Shown in pieces: positions 1-12,325 of a DNA stretch of 64,000 nucleotides. The stretch spans positions 1 through 64,000 of the forward strand of contig CACRSC010000053.1 in assembly GCA_902651635.1 (NCBI GenBank), read 5' to 3'. The stretch is from Mastigamoeba balamuthi. Its lineage: Eukaryota; Evosea; Mastigamoebida; Mastigamoebidae. A model generated the notes under the pieces. It saw only the letters and a program-made list of their open reading frames with translations. It had not been told where the DNA came from and made no database searches. The stretch's first letter is position 1; every line of letters begins with the position of its first letter. Made by a program: the position numbers and the translations under genes.

Positions 1-12
1 AAGCAAGCCATC

Positions 13-521
13 ATGAAGGCCCTCGCGCCCTTGCCCCCGTTGCCGCGGTCCTGCTCCTGCAGGCCCTGGTGGTCGCCGGCAGCGGGATGCCGCCGTGGGG
101 CACGCACTGGGGCCCCTGCAACTACACCGAGGACTGCGGCCTGCGGACCAAGCCCAAGAACACCGACATCGCGTGCCGCGTGGGCGACAGGCGCTGCATC
201 AATATCGACGAGTGCAACTGGGCCAACTGGGTCGACCACCTGGCCCGCGACTGCTCGATCGCCCCCTCGTGCTCTGACGGCGTGTGGAGCCCCAACGACG
301 GCGAGACCGACGTCGACTGCGGGGGCCGCTGTGTGGCGTTCGGCAAGACGTGCAGCGGGCCCAACCTGCGGTGCAACTCGGACAGAGACTGCGACATGAC
401 GGTCTGGAGGGAGGGCTGCCACGAGTGGTGGTGGCAGGGAGACAACACGCGCAAGACCTGCTTCTTCCCTCCCACCATACCCCCTCCGCCTCCGTTCGAC
501 CCGTACACTTCACAGAACTGA
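13..521 (+). CDS. small secreted cysteine-rich protein (frame break in signal peptide)
   Basis: A cysteine-rich reading frame runs from about base 27 to a stop at 519-521. It holds many Cys in CxxDC-like spacings, Trp-rich stretches and a Pro-rich tail (PPPPPFDP), as expected of a secreted protein. The only upstream ATG, at 13, is in another frame (MKALAPLP...). The Cys-rich frame itself begins with LAPVAAVLLLQALVVAGSG, a typical signal-peptide core. One extra base at about 27-33 would join MKALA to that core, so the most economical reading is a one-base indel in the assembly or in a recent allele. An internal ATG at 87-89 would drop the signal peptide and is less likely. I recognise no named domain. 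The gene lies at the window edge and its promoter is not included. Confidence 0.55.
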
Positions 522-1049
522 GTTGCCACGGAACAATGTGTGCAGGGGCTACAACACCAGTGTACAACTGATACCTTCTCGCCCAGCCCGAGAAGTGTCG
601 CAACAGCCTCCAGGATCCTAACACACGAGCATCATCCCGACGGGCCTTGTGAGCTCTGACGGGGAGTGCATCTCCTTGAAAAACCGAGCGACCAGCAAAC
701 GACGACAGGATCCTTGCATTCAAATATCCTCACCCCATCCCAGACTACGTCTGTCATGTCCGCCGATATTTCTTGAAAACTGATCTCATCTTTGCTGATT
801 GCTTTTCCCTGAACATCATCGAAGATCATCAGGTTCGGGGCAATCACCCATCTGGTGGGCGCCTGTTCGTCACAGTGTTTCTCCTACAGGAGCAGCCCAG
901 CGCTTGGGGCAATACTAATGGAGATATTCACAACGCCCCTGCCATGCCCGCCACTCGCAGGCAGCAACGACACCTCTCAAGCACTCGCTCAGCACCGCAC
1001 TCAGGCGTACGTCACTTTCCGGACACACACCAACGCCACTCGACAGCTG

Positions 1050-1377
1050 AATACCACTCCCCTCCTGCGCCAGCATCGCAAAGACTCCACGGGACCGCTG
1101 TCTCGAGTGTGCTTTTCGCATCGAGGAGATGCGGCGCAGCGGCATCGAGTGTGCTCAGGCTGCCGCCGCGATGCTCTCCAGGTGGCAGCGCACATCCTCC
1201 GTGTGCGCGGGGCTCTGTATCTGCCGGGAGTTCTGTGCCTACCACGGGATGCCCATGTCCGTCTGCGAACAGGAGGGTCCCGATGAAGACCACATGCTAA
1301 TGACCTACTGCGGGCAGTGGTGTGAGCAACCTGCTACCCCTGCACAAAAACGGATGAAGGACAGCAACTTCTCGTGA
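1050..1377 (+). pseudogene. possible cysteine-rich exon or gene remnant
   Basis: A plus-strand frame ending at 1375-1377 is rich in Cys (RCLECAF, SVCAGLCICREFC, YCGQWCEQ), similar in style to the gene at 13-521. Its frame is closed upstream at about 1048. A neighbouring frame at 918-1050 also looks weakly coding, so this could be the last exon of a small secreted gene or a decayed duplicate. No start codon with a signal peptide connects cleanly. No family is recognised. Confidence 0.25.
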
Positions 1378-1613
1378 GCCGAGCAAACACAGGCATCCCC
1401 ACAATGACTGCCCTTAAACAAAGAAATTGCTGTGAGGCAACCATGGCAGCCACAAGTCCGCGTGCTGGTCGAGTCGTGTGTGTGTGCGCTCACTGTGGCT
1501 TCCGGCAGGTGGCGTGATGGCTCAGTACTCACGAGTTGTCATCTTTGATGCCTTTGCGGAGCTGGTGGAACCTGCTGTGTGGTGATCGTGAGAAAAACAG
1601 CAGCTGTAGGGGT

Positions 1614-2386
1614 CTAATGGCAGCAGTAGTCCTCAACCTGGTCATGCATCAGACCAGAGAAGTGGTCAAGGAGTGCCGCCATGCCCTTTTCTAGGTATTC
1701 AAGGCCGTTCTTATGCATGATCGCCAGCTGCTGTGCAAAGTCATGAGAGAGCTTGGCGACTTCAGCAGTCTGTCCAGTCACCTTGTCCACCATGGTCACA
1801 ATCTTATCTACCGTGTCATTTTCATTCTTAGTGAGCTTAATGATCTGAAGTGCCTGGAAATCAACCGTGTTGTTGAGATGCTGAAGGACTTGGGCGTTCT
1901 GGTTGAGGACAGCAACAGCGAACGAGGTCACATTGGAAGGTACTGAAGCAGAGGTGCACTGAAGTTGCCGGGAGACATTACCAGTGGTGAGCACCCGGAT
2001 CCCGTCCTTGGCTCCAGCTTGAGCAGTCCTGGTGCTGGAGACTACTGCAAGACGTCGTGCCTCAGAGGTACAGCTTTGCCAGTAAGGACAATGGGGTTAC
2101 CAGCATCCCCTGATTTCAACATCAGAGGTGGCAGTGCAGATGTCCGATCTGAGTCATCTTCTTGTTCGTCTTTCATACCAGTGTGGCACTTGCACCACTT
2201 GAGGCCATCATTGAAAGCTGGATCATGAACAGCAGCAACATAGACGAAACCACACAGGACAATGGTAGCGGGACTGTTGAGTGTTGCTTTTGAGTACTCC
2301 TTCTGGACGATGTGGAACGACTTGAACTCATCATTGGAAATCCCGTCCTGTGCCAGTGCCAGTCTCTGGTGGGCGGGAATTGCCAT
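1614..2386 (-). pseudogene. unidentified gene remnant in two frames
   Basis: Two consecutive minus-strand reading frames (2386-2042 and about 2090-1614) have amino-acid composition typical of protein: few stops, alternating hydrophobics, and a helical heptad-like stretch (LQIIKLTKNENDTVDKIV) in the second. The first begins at an ATG at 2386, just after an in-frame stop. The frame changes between them and no plausible intron fits, so this looks like a broken or partial gene. It sits at the edge of a CpG-poor tract, consistent with silencing and decay. I recognise no family and propose no function. Confidence 0.35.
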
Positions 2387-4303
2387 ACGTCCATGCTCTT
2401 AATAGCCCAAGTTCTAGAGTACATTTATACAGGGTTCATGTCACCTTTTGGGCACATAATAGTAGTTAGTGCATACAAGGCCTATGAGTTGAACACTCTT
2501 TGGTCCCAGCCCAGCAGTAGGCACCTAAAGCCCACGTTCATCAGTGACATGCAATATGGCAATGACTTGGCAACATTATTGAAATCGTGAAGTGAGTGGT
2601 TCATCACTCATTGCATACAGGGCCAGCATTGTTGTCTCACCCCTCCTGTCACTGCTTATACAGAGCACATGGCTCACTGCAGCATCAGAAAGCTCACATA
2701 CTTGTTTTCTGGCTGTAAAGTCAACTGAGTCTCTTACAGTAGGTCTTCCCTCTTCTTTTTCACCCTCTTATACCTAATATTCAAACACGCTGTCATGATG
2801 TGTTTAAAATATTGGCTGTTTGACCTTCCACATGGGGTGTATGGATGCAGAAACACTTCTTTTTTCTGCAGAATCCCGGGGAAATTGTGGCCGTGAACGT
2901 GAAGGGACCATGTGTCTGCCTCCAAATCACTTTTTTATTTTTCTTGCAGCATGTTTGATTATCGGAACACAGATCGAAAAATGGCACTTTTCTCCGGAAT
3001 CTCTGTTTTCAACATCTCCTGTACCCCTCAGAACACCTTTTCGGCCCCTTTGAATTGATTTTTCCCCTTGTCAAGTGTGTTTTTTCCAACTGACATCTGC
3101 CCATCATCTGGGTTAACCTTAATTTATAATGGTAAACCTAGATAATCTGATTCTGATTTCCATTGTTAATATGAAACGTCTGTTTCCTGTCTTTTCAGCC
3201 CTGGAATCCCCAAAGTGAATGATGAATGAACTTGGGCCACCCTTGTGGCCATGCACACAATGGACGGAGGCTGTGCATGTAGCATTGTATGGGTGCTGGA
3301 CTGCACGCCACTGAGTGCTGCTGGGACAAGGCCCCTTATTGTAGTCCTTGATTACATTCTCGGGATAATCATGACTACAGATGAGTCTGGCCACATCATA
3401 TCAGTGTACCAGATGTTCCTGCTGCAGTTTGATAAGGCTCTCTACAACTGGGAACACTAGCTGTTTTGCTGCCTTGCTTCTTCCCCCTCAGGTCCAGGGT
3501 CTCAATACAGAACCAGTAATCTCAAGCTATATTCTGTGGACTCATGAAGGTGATGTCTGATGTCAGCCAGGAAATCCTGAATAAGCTGAGCATGCACAGT
3601 ACTCCTTATTTAACCCTTGCAGAGATGCTTCTGCACTGGGTACACAGTCAAGAGTGTTCACATTGCAGTGAACATCAATGTAAATATCACAGTGACTGCA
3701 TAACTACTTCTCCTGCACTCTTCTCAGTTTTTCCACAGATGGGGGGAAGGGGGGGTTTAAGCCCACAAATTAACCAAGCCTCCAGAAAATTGAAAGAAGC
3801 TGGGGCTTTGCAGATTGGGTGCAATGTGGAGATCTATTCACCATAGTACCCACCAACTTGTTGTCTATTGTGCCTGCAGCTGCCCTCAGGCTGGACTGTC
3901 ATGGACTTAGCAACCTTACCTAAACAATGGCATGACAGCTCGGTACTCACAAGCTGTAACTGAATGCTCTGACATTCGTGCCCCACAGGTGTTTTTTGGA
4001 TGGTGTTTGGTGTTTTCAAAAGACATGACAGACATTCCATAGGTTTTCAGTTTATCACCTCACACTGGCCATTCTGTGTTGAATTTCTGTTTTCCCACAG
4101 TGTATGACCCTGAGAAGGAAAAGGGTTTTGACGTCCCCCCTTCCTTGGAAGGAGTGTTCCACGTGGTGGTCCATAACTGAGCCCAGGCTGGGCTGGGGGA
4201 TGACCTGGTGAGGTCTGGTAACCCCTCAGAATCGACTGCACACTTGATGCAAGACAGTCAGTGCCCCAACTGTCCTGTTGCTGGCTTTATTTGGTCAAAT
4301 CAT

Positions 4304-4323
4304 TGCACACTTTTTAGTGTGCA
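4304..4323. repeat. short inverted repeat, 7-bp arms
   Basis: TGCACAC and GTGTGCA flank a 6-base T-rich loop. It could form a small hairpin, but it lies in gene-poor sequence and may be chance. Confidence 0.3.
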
Positions 4324-4677
4324 CCCGATGGCTCTTGCTCTACCGAATGATTACGAAATTGTTGTGAAAGCTGAATTGAAGTATTCAATGTAGGACTGTC
4401 TGGTTACCTGCCCAACAGCAGAACACCCACAATTTTTGTGGGGGTTCGGGTCCGGGCTCCCCTGACTTGGCGCTGGCCGCACGCACGCTCGCAGTGGCTG
4501 CTGGCCGGCGATGGCTTTTTTTGGACGCCGCGCCCCGAGCACAGAGCGACGTGGCCGATAAGAAAGGATCTTCAAGATCCTCCGTTTGACACAAATGTAT
4601 CGTACTTGCCCTCAAATCCGAGTCTTTGTCAAGTAGCTCCCGTCCAGTGTTAGTCCTCTCTGGACATATGCTTCAAA

Positions 4678-4956
4678 TTGAATGTCCCCTCACACTCGGA
4701 GGCATTGCTGTACGGATGGCATGGACGACCTCGGTGGTCAGGGCGCAATGGCAGACAGATGAATGTCACAATTTTTGGGATCAACGTGCAAGACGGCACT
4801 ACTGTGTTCCCCATGGTGCGCACGACCCCCGTGCTCCTGCACACCGCGCATGCCCACCCGCCCCACCTGCGTGCACAGAAGCGGGAGCCCACCGATGCCA
4901 AGGACCTAGGTACGTTGTTTATGCAGGGCTGTGAAGACATACATCTCGATGTTTAA
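4678..4956 (+). other. short open frame, possible exon remnant
   Basis: A 92-codon open frame contains a protein-like stretch (NVTIFGINVQDGTTVFPMVR) that ends near a GGTACG sequence resembling a splice donor at about 4911. No partner exon is evident and there is no good start codon (an ATG occurs at 4756). It may be a leftover exon of a decayed gene. Function is unknown. Confidence 0.15.
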
Positions 4957-5115
4957 TGGGTGTTATACGGTCAATGCGAACAGTTTAGGCGTGGTGCGAG
5001 AGGGAGAGAGAACTGGTTTTGGAAGGGTGAGCAGAATGGAATGGAACGTAGGAAGAGAGAGGTTTGTGCAAGAGAAGAGAAAGGAAGAAGAAGGACAGGA
5101 AGAGGTGGGCAGGCA

Positions 5116-8100
5116 TCACATGGAGTGCTTGGTTCGCTGCGAGCTGGGCGCCAGCCTCGACGACGGCTCGCCCTGCTGCGACATCGACAGCGCCGCCAGG
5201 GGCGACGTCGGTGGCGGCGATCCCTCCCCCGCGGCAGGGGGCGGCGGGAACAGCTGCTGCGCCGCAGACCTGCAGTACTCGGCGAGCACTGTCACCACGT
5301 CGCTGAACGAGGGCCGCTGCTCGGGTATCAGCTCCCAGCAGGCGGATATCACGCCCTGGATCAGCCCCGGCACCCTGGCCGTGAACTCCAAGTGGTCCCC
5401 ATCGAGAACGAACTTGATCACTGCGCAGCGCGATGAGGAATCGTGAGCCATAAATGTGTATGTGTGCCAGTGGATTGCATCGGACTCGGGCTGGGAGGAC
5501 GCACTCAAAATTGGAATGATTCCGCCGAAAGGCTCCTTGCCAGTGAAGAGCTCCCACAGCACGATGGCGTACGAGTACACGTCCGACTGCTTGCTGCACT
5601 GGTAGCCGCTGATGACCTCGGGGCTTCGGTAGGGCAGCCCCTCCTGCGTCTGCCACTGGCCCTCGCCCACCGTGTGGTGCGCCCGCAGGTCCGACAGCTT
5701 CACGCACGGCCCCTGGAAGAACGGGTCCTTACACATCAGCTGCACAGGAGGGGAGGGCGCGTGTGAGCCTGGGTGGTGGCGAGTCAATCGGCCCTGCCGG
5801 CTTGTCCTCACCAGGATGTTCGAGGGCTTGAGGTTCGTGTGCAGGACGCCGGCCTGGTGCAGGTGCTCCATGCCCACGGCAACGTCGTACGAGATGCGCA
5901 GCAGCAGCATCAGGTCGGGCTGCTGCTGCTGCTCGCGGACCTCCGAGACGAACTGCGCGAGGTCGCCGCAGGGCGCCAGCTCCATCACCAGGGCGCACGT
6001 CGAGTCCGACGCCGCCACGCCGAAGCACTCGACGACGTTGGGGTGCCGCGTGCACATCAGCTCCGAGACCTCGCGCGTGATCTCGGCCTTGACCTCGTCG
6101 GGGTCCACCTTGGTCCTCTCGAGCAGGAACTTCTTCACCACGACGGGGCTCTGCATCCACTGCGCCAGGTACACGTCCGCGAACGGGCCCTTGGCGATCC
6201 GCGCCGCCGGCAGCAGCTCGAACGCGTCGAGGTCCAGGATCGGGCTCAGCTTGCTCTCGCCGTGCACCTTGACCGCGGCCCGCCGCGTGAGGTCGTCCGC
6301 GTGGTAGAACACGACCTCCGCGTCGACGACGGTCGTGCACATGACCGAGAGGCTGATCTCGATCAGCTCCGACTCGCCGCCGTGCAGCAGCAGAGCGTCG
6401 GGGTCCGCCACAAGCGTGAAGCTGTGCGACGGCTGCGGCACGTGCACGCGTACCTCGACGTCGTCCTCCGACTCGTTGCGTATCGTCACGAGCCGCACGA
6501 CGCTCTCGCACACGCCGATCAGCGACTTGCGCTTGTCGCAAAAGTCCACGCGCGTCTCGCTCAGCGCAAACGCCGGCGCGCAGAGCGTCTCGGGGAACGG
6601 CGTCGACACAGACCCCGCGTGCGCCGCCTCGGCCGACGTGCTGGCCACGCTCGCCGTCGCCATCTCCTTGGACGGCATCGACGCCACCGCCGGCGTCGTC
6701 GCGGGCGGCGGCACGTACGGCGGCGCCGCCGACGGCAGAGCGGCGACCTGCGGACGTCGCTCCTTCTCGGGCTTGGGCCACGGCGGCGCCGCGGCGTCGT
6801 GCATCTGGTCGCACTCGGAGCTCGAGTTGCGCGCGGGCACCGGCAGCGGCGACACGGCGCACTCGGGCGTGCGCCGCGAGTCGCACGTGCTCTGCGACAG
6901 CTTGTCGGGCATCTCGACGTCGGTCCCCTTGAAGATCCCGCCGCCGGCGCACGCCGAGTTGTGGCGCGCGCGCACCACGCACAGCGCCGTCGCAGCGGCG
7001 CACACGGCCACCATGGCGCCGGCGGCCGACAGCCCCAGGATCGCCGCGGCGCTCAGCGCGTGGCTCCTGCTCGCCGACTCGGTGACGGCGTTCGAGGACG
7101 CCCCCGACGACTTCGACGACTGCGCGGCGTACGCGAACGTGACGACGAAGCCGTCGTCTGCCCGCGTGTACGTGAACTCCACGGTGACGGCGTCCGACGC
7201 CGCGACGGCGAAGGCGCGCGCCACGCCGGCCGAGAGCGTCCCGGGCGTCGCGTCGACGAGCGCCTCGCCGCGCTGCAGTATCCGCAGCCGCGCCGAGTTG
7301 GTTGCTCGGCCGTAGAGCGCCGCCAGGAAGAACGAGGCGTTGGGGGAGGGCGTGAGCGCCCAGAGCGACTGCGGCCTGACGACCCACGTGCACGTCGTCG
7401 ATGCCTGCGGCGCCTGCGACGAGTGCAGCGCCACGACGCCGCTGCCCAGGGCGTCGGGCTCCACGTCGGCGCCCGCCGCCGCCTGCGCGCACGCCACGCG
7501 CCCTCGCGGCTCGCGCGCCTGCCCGAGCGCCACGCACGCGCCGGCCTCTGTGCAGAGGCTGCCCGCCAGGCACAGGCACCTCGAAGACGACGCGCTCGAA
7601 CGCCAGTGGAACTCGAGGGCGTGCGCGGGGCCCACGCCGGGTCGAGGGGACCACGTGAGAGTCGCGGGGCCGGGGATCACAAGCCACGCGTCGCTCGCTG
7701 ACCGCGGCAGCGACGTCAGCGTCGCGAGGGCAGCACCGGAGGACCCCAGCGTCACGTTGGCCGCGCCGAGGAGCCTGCGGAGCCGCACGAGCGAGGTGGC
7801 GCCGGGCAGCTGCCAGGTGGTCTGCCAGTCGCCGACGCCCTCGAGGGCGCCGGTGCCGAACGACACGGCGCCGCTGGAGCCCGCGAGCTGCACGCTGCGC
7901 GCAACGGGCATCCGGACATCGCAGCGCTCGCCGGCGTACATGTCGTCGCACGCGCAGCGCGAGGCGGCGCAGACGCCGTGCATTCCGCAGTACGCGTGGC
8001 GGCCGCCGACGAGCAGCGCGCTCGCGCAGGCGTCGATGTCGCACGCCTCGCCGGTCCACCCAAAGTCGCACGTGCAGCGCGACGACCCCGTGGCGCACAC

Positions 8101-11100
8101 CCCGTGCGCACCGCAGGCGCAGTCGGCGACGCTGTACGCAAAGTCCACGACGGCTGCGGCGCCGTGCGCCACGTCGGCCTGCACGTGCACGATCCCCGAC
8201 CGCACGTACAGCGGCTCGGGCCCCAGCGCGACACGCTCGCCGTCGCCAATCGCCGCGTAGACGCGCGCGCCAGACGAGGACGCGCGCAGGGCCAGAGAGC
8301 TGCCAGAGGCGATCTGCGGGCTGAGCGCCCAGCGGCACGCGACGTCGCTCATGGAGGCCGCGACGAATCCAGAGAACGACCCGCGGGCGCTGTCGAGGGT
8401 GTGCTCTGTGCCCTGGCAGGGCGCGGGGAGCTTCCGCCCGGTGCAGTACGCCGACCCGTACGCGCCGCCGCTGCACGAGATCTCTCCGCTGCCAGAGGCA
8501 CACGCGGCGGCGGCGGGGACATAGGGGCACCCGAGCCTCTCGCACGAGTCGCCGAAGAACGGCGCCTGGCACACGCACGCGCCGAGGACGCAGCGCCCGC
8601 GCCCAGAGCACGCGAGCGGGCCGCACTCGGACGAGACTGTGGCACGCGGGACAGTACGCCACGAGAAGGCGACACCGGCGTCGGGGCGAGAGAACGACCA
8701 GCGGGCATAGAGGCACGGGCCGCTCGACGAGGCGACGAGGAACGGCGCCGTGAGCTCCTGGGCGAACGGGCCGCAGCCGTCGAAGACCCGCAGGCCCGAG
8801 TCCGAGGAGCCCAGCGAGATCTCCACAGCCTCCCCGGCGCCGACGCGCGGCGTGATGAGCCACTCCCACGCGCCGCTGTCGATGGCAGAGTGCGCGTGGC
8901 TCACCCTGCCCTCGCGCTGCATCAGGACGGACGTCTGGCCCAGCGCGGTCGGTCGGTCGGCGTCGTCGGGGACGGCGGCAGCCTCGAACGCGACAGACGC
9001 CACGTGCGACGGCGCGGTCAGCAGGAACCGAACGATAACAGAAGGGCTCGAGGAGACGACCGAGAGGCCGACCACCGCAGTCGCGAGGCTCGCGTCCACC
9101 AGCACGCTGCCCTCGTCCTCGGTGCCGTCGATGACAACGATCCTCGCTTCCTCCGGCGCCGTCATGACGCCGCGCGCCTCGACGACGGTCACCCGGACTG
9201 CCGCGGCTTCTCGGGGCGCGACGCGGTACTCGCAGACTGTCGTCCCCGCGGCGCCAACAGACCCACTGGTGGCTGTCACCGTCGAGTTGCACAGTGGGGC
9301 GTCGATCGCGCGCGGCACGGAGCAGTCGTCGCCCTGCAGCTGCGGCGGGCACGCGCACGTGTTGGGACCCACGCACTCGCCGAGCCCGCAGCCGAGCGAG
9401 CACACGAAATCGGAGCACGTCGGGCCGGACCACCCGGCGTCGCACTCGCACGCGGGTCCGGCGCCGCAGACGCCGTTGGCAGAGCACCCGGCGAGAGTGG
9501 AGCAGTCGTAGATCGCGACGGTGTATCGCACAACGGCGCCCCTGCGCGCCACCACGCGAGCAAACAGCGTCCGTGCAGTCGCGGAGCCATTGAGCGGCAC
9601 CACGCGACCGAGAGCGTCGAAGACGACGACGTCGCCCCAGTCGCCGCTCTCAAGAGTGAACACGAGGCGCTCGGAGACGTCGAGCGATAGAGCGGCGTTG
9701 CTCGTGGGCGAGACGGTCCACTCCCGTGTGTCGTCGGGCGCGTCGACTGCGAGCGTGCCCGAGCGCTCAGAGAGCACCACAGCACCGCTGCGCTCAGCTC
9801 TCCGGGCCACGCGGCGCACGCTAACGCTGGCAGACGAGCTCTCGGACGCAGGCGACAGCGTCGCGCCGAACAGCAGCGCGCGGCGGCCGCCAAACGACCG
9901 CGCGGGGTCCGAGGGCTCCAGCGCAGCCAGCAGCTCTCCTGTCTCGAAGTCTCTGACGGCGACGCTCGCACACACCGTAGAGGTCAGCGGGCACACGTTG
10001 GCGACGCTGATGCTCTCGTTGTCCGCGAGGTCCTGCGGCGCCACGATCCACCTGCACTCGCGCGAGTAAGGCCTCGCGGACTGCGGCGCAGAGGCCTGGA
10101 CCACAGAGCCCGCAGCTCCGCTGGGGCACTCGACGCGCGAAGGGGAGCCGGGGCACGGGTCTGCCACGTCGCACCACGCGCCGACCCACCCGCTCTTGCA
10201 GACGCACTCGAGGCCGTCGGGGGTGCACGTGCCGTGCGCGCACAGGTCGCCACTGGTGCAGCGGTAGGGCTCGGAGCAGTCAGCGCCGGTCCAGCCCCTG
10301 TCGCACGCGCAAACGCCGATAGCGGTGCACCGCCCGTGCTGGCCGCAGCCGCTGGCGTTTGCGCAGGTGGCACAGTCGACGCTGAAGGCGAGCGAGACGT
10401 TCACTGTGGAGTCCTGCGGCGCTGCGACGGTGACGAGCGCGAGGGCGCCGCCAGAAACGCCGCGGATGACGATCCTCGCTCTGTCCCCGGCGGAGCTCAG
10501 CAGCAGCGGTTCATGGGGAAGCGGTCCTCCGAGAGCCACGACGCTGACGTTCGCACCTGCGCTGATCGCAGACGAGCTCAGCGACAGCGCGCGTGCGGGG
10601 CCGTCGGCGTTCTCAGGCGCGTAGACGATCCAGCCGCAGGCCCCGGGCAGAACGTAGGCGTCCTCGAGCGCGAGGGTGCCGCTCGAGCTCGCGACCCTTG
10701 CGAAGCGCGAGCAGAGGCTGTCCCGCGACACCGCGTACGGCGCCACGAGGCTCGCCCGCGTCCCCTCGAACGCGACCTCCAGCACAGCAGCAGCGGAACC
10801 GACGGCCACGGCGTGCTCCGCGCCGAGCAGCGGCCTGGCCTGCCCGGGCTCCGCGCGGAGCACGGCGGACACGACGCCTGCAGAGGACGCCGGGGGCGCC
10901 ACCCGTATGGCGGTCGCGTCGTCAGCGCCGCGAGGGGCCACGGCCCAGCGGCACGTGAACGAGACGCTCTCGCTGAACTCCAGCGGGCCCAGCACGGCGG
11001 ACCCCGCGTCGTCCGCGAGCACCTCGGCCGCGGCCGACGCGCGCGCGCACGGCGGCAGCGCGACGGTGCAGGCGGCGCCGGCGAGGCCGTCGGGGCAGAC

Positions 11101-12325
11101 GCAGCGGCCGCCCGAGCGCACGCGGCCCGCAGCGCACAGCGAGCAGTTGGGGCCGCCGCCGCAGCGCGCGGGCAGGCGTCGCAGCGAGTACGAGACCGCC
11201 GCGGGCGCGGCTGCGTCCGAGACCAGGAGCGCGCGGCAGCCGGCCAGTGCGGCGCCGCCGGCGCTGGCGAGCGGAGCGAAGGTCGTCTGGCCGTCGTGGA
11301 CGCGCACAGACGGCGGGGCGACGACAGAGAGCGCAGAGACCGCGGGGTCGCAGCCCTCCGGGGCCACGAGCGCGGCGCGCGCAGGGCCCAGGACAAAGGC
11401 TGCCGGGGCTGCGCCGTTGACGACCTGGCGGAGCCGCCGCGGGTGCGGCCGCGTGCGGACGCGTTAGGAAATGTACGGTTGATGGGCTTTTTCTCAATCG
11501 AGCAACTCCATGGGTGTAGGAAAAGGGCGGGGTGGGGCCGCAAACGGCAGCGACGGTCGCCCGGAGGGGGTGGAGCGTCTGGAGGTGCAGACCGCCCCGG
11601 CAAAGAAACGCGCGGGGAATTGACGGCGTACGGTGATGTCGCGGGCGCCGAGGGCCCGAGGGCTCTCGCTGGCTTGGACTTCCAGGCGGCACGGAGGGCG
11701 CGAGGTGGCCGGCGGGCAGAACGTAGCGACGACCGTAACGGCGCCCGCGCACCCCACGCTGAACGTTCTGTTCACCTCCCCGTCTGCCCCCCTGCGCGTG
11801 CCGCGCCCACGGGCCGCCGGGCGATTGCGTGAGCGGTAGCGGGGCAGGAATTGGGGAGCCAATTCAGTTTCCCCGGCGGCTCTATGTCCGAATTGCCCAC
11901 CGACACACACACATCGAAAATAAAAAATAACCACCGCGGAGCCGCCGCCGTCAAGCGGGGGCACGGGGCGCGTACGGGGACAGAGAGGCCACTAGAGGGC
12001 TCTCCAGCGTGTCGCCGTCCAGCAGCGCGACCGCGGGGGCGCAGTCGCCGGCCGCCGCGCACCCGGCGCCGCCGCCGCGCACTGTGACGACAACCGACGC
12101 TGCGCCGGCGCGCGCGTACAGTACCCACGCGGCAGCGCACGGCGCGGCGCGGGCCCACGCGGCGCCGCGGGGCGCGTCGGGGCACAGCGCGCCGTCCGGG
12201 GGCACGCGCGCGCCGAAGGGCTCGGCGGCGAGCAGGACGGGGCGCGCGCGCAGAGGGGCCGCCAGAGAGCGGGCGGCCAGGACTGCGGTCAGGAGCCACA
12301 GCGCGGCCGCCAGAACACGGCACAT
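5116..12325 (-). CDS. giant EGF/CUB-like receptor with C-terminal pseudokinase
   Basis: Exons 12325-11976, 11791-11632, 11424-5812, 5739-5505 and 5420-5116 splice in phase to 2220 aa. The start at 12325 is chosen because MCRVLAAALWLLTAVLA is a signal peptide. The ectodomain (about 1600 aa) alternates beta-rich CUB-like segments with EGF-like modules (for example CGQHGRCTAIGVCACDRGW). One membrane helix lies at about residues 1617-1640, followed by a low-complexity linker, an Ig/MSP-like segment and a TKL-type kinase fold from about residue 1897. The fold keeps the VVVKK lysine and SPE, but the HRD motif reads HTN (about residue 2034), DFG reads DLR, and the glycine loop is poor (AKGPFADVY). 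Loss of the catalytic Asp implies a pseudokinase that scaffolds or regulates signalling at the plasma membrane. Both kinase-region introns (72 and 84 nt) leave the frame open when unspliced. Confidence 0.85.

Larger units (their letters stand above)
1540..4420. other. CpG-depleted, gene-poor tract
   Basis: Across this stretch CG dinucleotides are rare (several 60-base lines between 2401 and 2820 have none) while TG and CA are common, in sharp contrast to the very CpG-rich genes on both sides. No convincing intact gene is seen after 2386. Short open frames at 3245-3460 and 3544-3846 lack recognisable features. The pattern fits DNA long held in a cytosine-methylated state that is losing CpG by deamination, such as old duplicated or mobile DNA. 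Confidence 0.6.

Noticed and set aside
5729-9487. 1252-aa minus-strand open frame
   Set aside because: Arg/Ala-rich shadow of the real receptor frame in the same region; no domain motifs.
5773-9690. Long plus-strand open frames opposite the receptor gene
   Set aside because: GC-rich antisense shadows; composition is Arg/Ala/His-rich and lacks any motif, while the minus-strand frame has EGF and kinase motifs.
11365-11367. GTG as start of the receptor gene
   Set aside because: The frame is open upstream and joins through two introns to an ATG with a signal peptide at 12325, with all phases closing.
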